Shown here one piece after another: positions 62,841 through 64,000 of a stretch of 64,000 nucleotides of DNA. A program made the position numbers and the translations under genes. The stretch covers positions 186,001 through 250,000 of the forward strand of contig NZ_FNGP01000004.1 in assembly GCF_900103275.1 (NCBI RefSeq), in the 5' to 3' direction. The stretch is from Tessaracoccus oleiagri. Its GTDB lineage: Bacteria > Actinomycetota > Actinomycetes > Propionibacteriales > Propionibacteriaceae. The notes beneath the pieces were generated by a model that was not told where the DNA came from, did not search any database, and worked only from the letters and a program-made list of their open reading frames with translations. Within the stretch, counting starts at the first letter, position 1, and the number at the start of each line of letters is the position of its first letter.

Positions 62841-64000
62841 TCAGCCGGCGACGGATTCCTGCGCAGGGGCGGAGACCGTGGCTCGTCGCGACGCGGTCGC
62901 GTCGGGACGGCCGTCGACGTGGCGCAGCAGGCGCATGGCGTTGAGGATGACCAAGAGGACCGACGCCTCGTGCACGAGCATGCCGACCGACATCGTGACA
63001 CCCCCTGCGAAGACCCCCGCGAGCAGCGCGACGACTGTCACCAGGGCGACCGCGATGTTCTGTCGCATGACGCGGACCGTGCGCTTCGCGAGCCCGATCG
63101 CCTCCGGGAGCTTGAGGAGGTCGTCGCCCATCAACGCGATGTCCGCCGTCTCGACGGCCACCGCGGAGCCGGCCGCACCCATCGCGGCGCCGATGTCCGC
63201 CGTGGCCAGCGCCGGGGCGTCGTTCACACCGTCGCCCACCATCGCGACGGTGTGTCCCTGGCTCTGGAGCTCCGCGACGCGCTCGAGCTTGTCCTCGGGC
63301 AGCAGCCCGGCGTGGACCTCGTCCACTCCCGCGGCCCTGCCGACGGCCTCCGCCACCAGCCGGGTGTCACCGGTGAGCATGACCACCCTGCCGACGCCGG
63401 CCCCGTGGAGGCGCCGCACCATCTCGGCGGCGTCCTCCCGGATGCGGTCGGCGACGCCGATGACGCCAACGACGCTGCTGCCCACGGCGACGATCATCGG
63501 GGTACGGCCCTCGGCGGCCAGTGTGCGAGCGGCCTCGGCGGCCTCGGCGTGGGGGGCGATGCCGAACTGGTCCAGCAGCGGGACGTTGCCGATCAGCACC
63601 CGATGCCCGTCGACGTGCGACACGATGCCCTTGCCGGGGACGGGCTCGACGTCGGTGGGGAGTCCGCGCGGTGCGAGGCCCTCCGCCGCCGCAGCCTCGA
63701 GCACGGGGCGGGCGAGTGGGTGCTCGGAGCCTGCCTCGGCGGCGGCCGCCCACCGGAGCACGTCGGCGCGGTCATGACCGGCCTGCAACACCACCACGTC
63801 GGTCAGTTCGGGCCGGCCCTCGGTGAGGGTGCCGGTCTTGTCGAGCGCGACGACGTCGATCCTCGCGGATGCCTCCAGGTACTCGCCGCCCTTGATGAGG
63901 ATGCCGTTCCTCGCGGCACGCCCGATGCCGGCGACGATCGCCACCGGGATGGAGATCACCAGGGCACCGGGGCAACCGATGACCAGCAGCGTCAGGGCGA
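62841..64000 (-). CDS. heavy-metal P1B-type ATPase (cut by window edge)
   Basis: About 386 C-terminal residues. The transmembrane metal-site motif is IGCPGALVIS, with CPG in place of the common CPC. Phosphorylation site DKTGTLTEG, SEHPLA motif of P1B pumps, TGD, and GDGVNDAPALA hinge are all there. The last two membrane helices and a hydrophilic tail follow. The N-terminal part lies outside. The ion is uncertain; CPG types are reported for Zn/Cd-like pumps from memory, unverified. It lies 64 bases downstream of the defence operon on the same strand. Confidence 0.88.
   Translation of the reverse strand, partial: ALTLLVIGCPGALVISIPVAIVAGIGRAARNGILIKGGEYLEASARIDVVALDKTGTLTEGRPELTDVVVLQAGHDRADVLRWAAAAEAGSEHPLARPVLEAAAAEGLAPRGLPTDVEPVPGKGIVSHVDGHRVLIGNVPLLDQFGIAPHAEAAEAARTLAAEGRTPMIVAVGSSVVGVIGVADRIREDAAEMVRRLHGAGVGRVVMLTGDTRLVAEAVGRAAGVDEVHAGLLPEDKLERVAELQSQGHTVAMVGDGVNDAPALATADIGAAMGAAGSAVAVETADIALMGDDLLKLPEAIGLAKRTVRVMRQNIAVALVTVVALLAGVFAGGVTMSVGMLVHEASVLLVILNAMRLLRHVDGRPDATASRRATVSAPAQESVAG

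Overview
The window is high-GC, densely packed chromosomal DNA from an actinobacterium. Many genes start at GTG, several appear to have leaderless promoters, and the markers are actinobacterial: a FasR-fabD-fabH-acpP-fabF block followed by a DUF3145 gene, a Zur-znuABC operon, and uppS next to recO. Gene content suggests the order Propionibacteriales, but that is inference. I saw no insertion sequence, integrase, CRISPR array or rRNA.

Layout. 1-4.9 kb: the start of an ABC exporter, leuA with a leucine-rich leader peptide and attenuator-like hairpin, citrate synthase, and a uronate-dehydrogenase-like gene. 4.9-9.5 kb: uppS, recO and zur-znuB-znuC-znuA, with a Zur-type palindrome lying on the znuA -10 and start codon. 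9.5-12.6 kb: a small monooxygenase-like protein, a HAD phosphatase and a GH36 alpha-galactosidase. 12.6-14.6 kb: a sulfur-handling group (rhodanese lipoprotein, MBL-rhodanese fusion, 43-aa Cys-rich protein) behind two CsoR/CstR-like palindromes. 14.7-22.5 kb: dus, dgt, an AI-2E family transporter, dnaG, a sigma factor, a hypothetical gene, tRNA-Asn and a stress-type SDR.

22.5-35.5 kb is an accessory catabolic island. A minus-strand operon (large protein, small protein, LacI regulator, FAD oxidoreductase) is divergent from a plus-strand operon (five-gene peptide/oligosaccharide-type ABC importer, a second FAD oxidoreductase, a second large/small pair, and an SDR very like ribitol 2-dehydrogenase). 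The intergenic region carries two LacI-type operator-like palindromes. The large/small pairs are homologous to each other, lack signal peptides, and I cannot assign a function; this is one of two candidate undescribed systems.

35.5-45.8 kb: otsA and otsB (trehalose), an acetyltransferase, tRNA-Met, a Crp/Fnr regulator, a membrane protein, a MoxR-DUF58-VWA-VWA operon and the YggS-type PLP protein. 45.8-58 kb: an S9 peptidase, DUF3145, fatty-acid synthesis genes with their regulator, a helicase, a gluconokinase and a TIGR01777-type epimerase.

58-62.8 kb holds the second candidate: three minus-strand genes coupled by 4-base overlaps. They encode an HNH-AAA ATPase fusion, a stand-alone HNH protein and a membrane-segment-containing patatin lipase. 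Septu-like ATPase and HNH parts combined with a phospholipase effector suggest an anti-phage defence operon; the patatin start shows a possible frameshift. The window ends inside a heavy-metal P-type ATPase with a CPG instead of the usual CPC motif.
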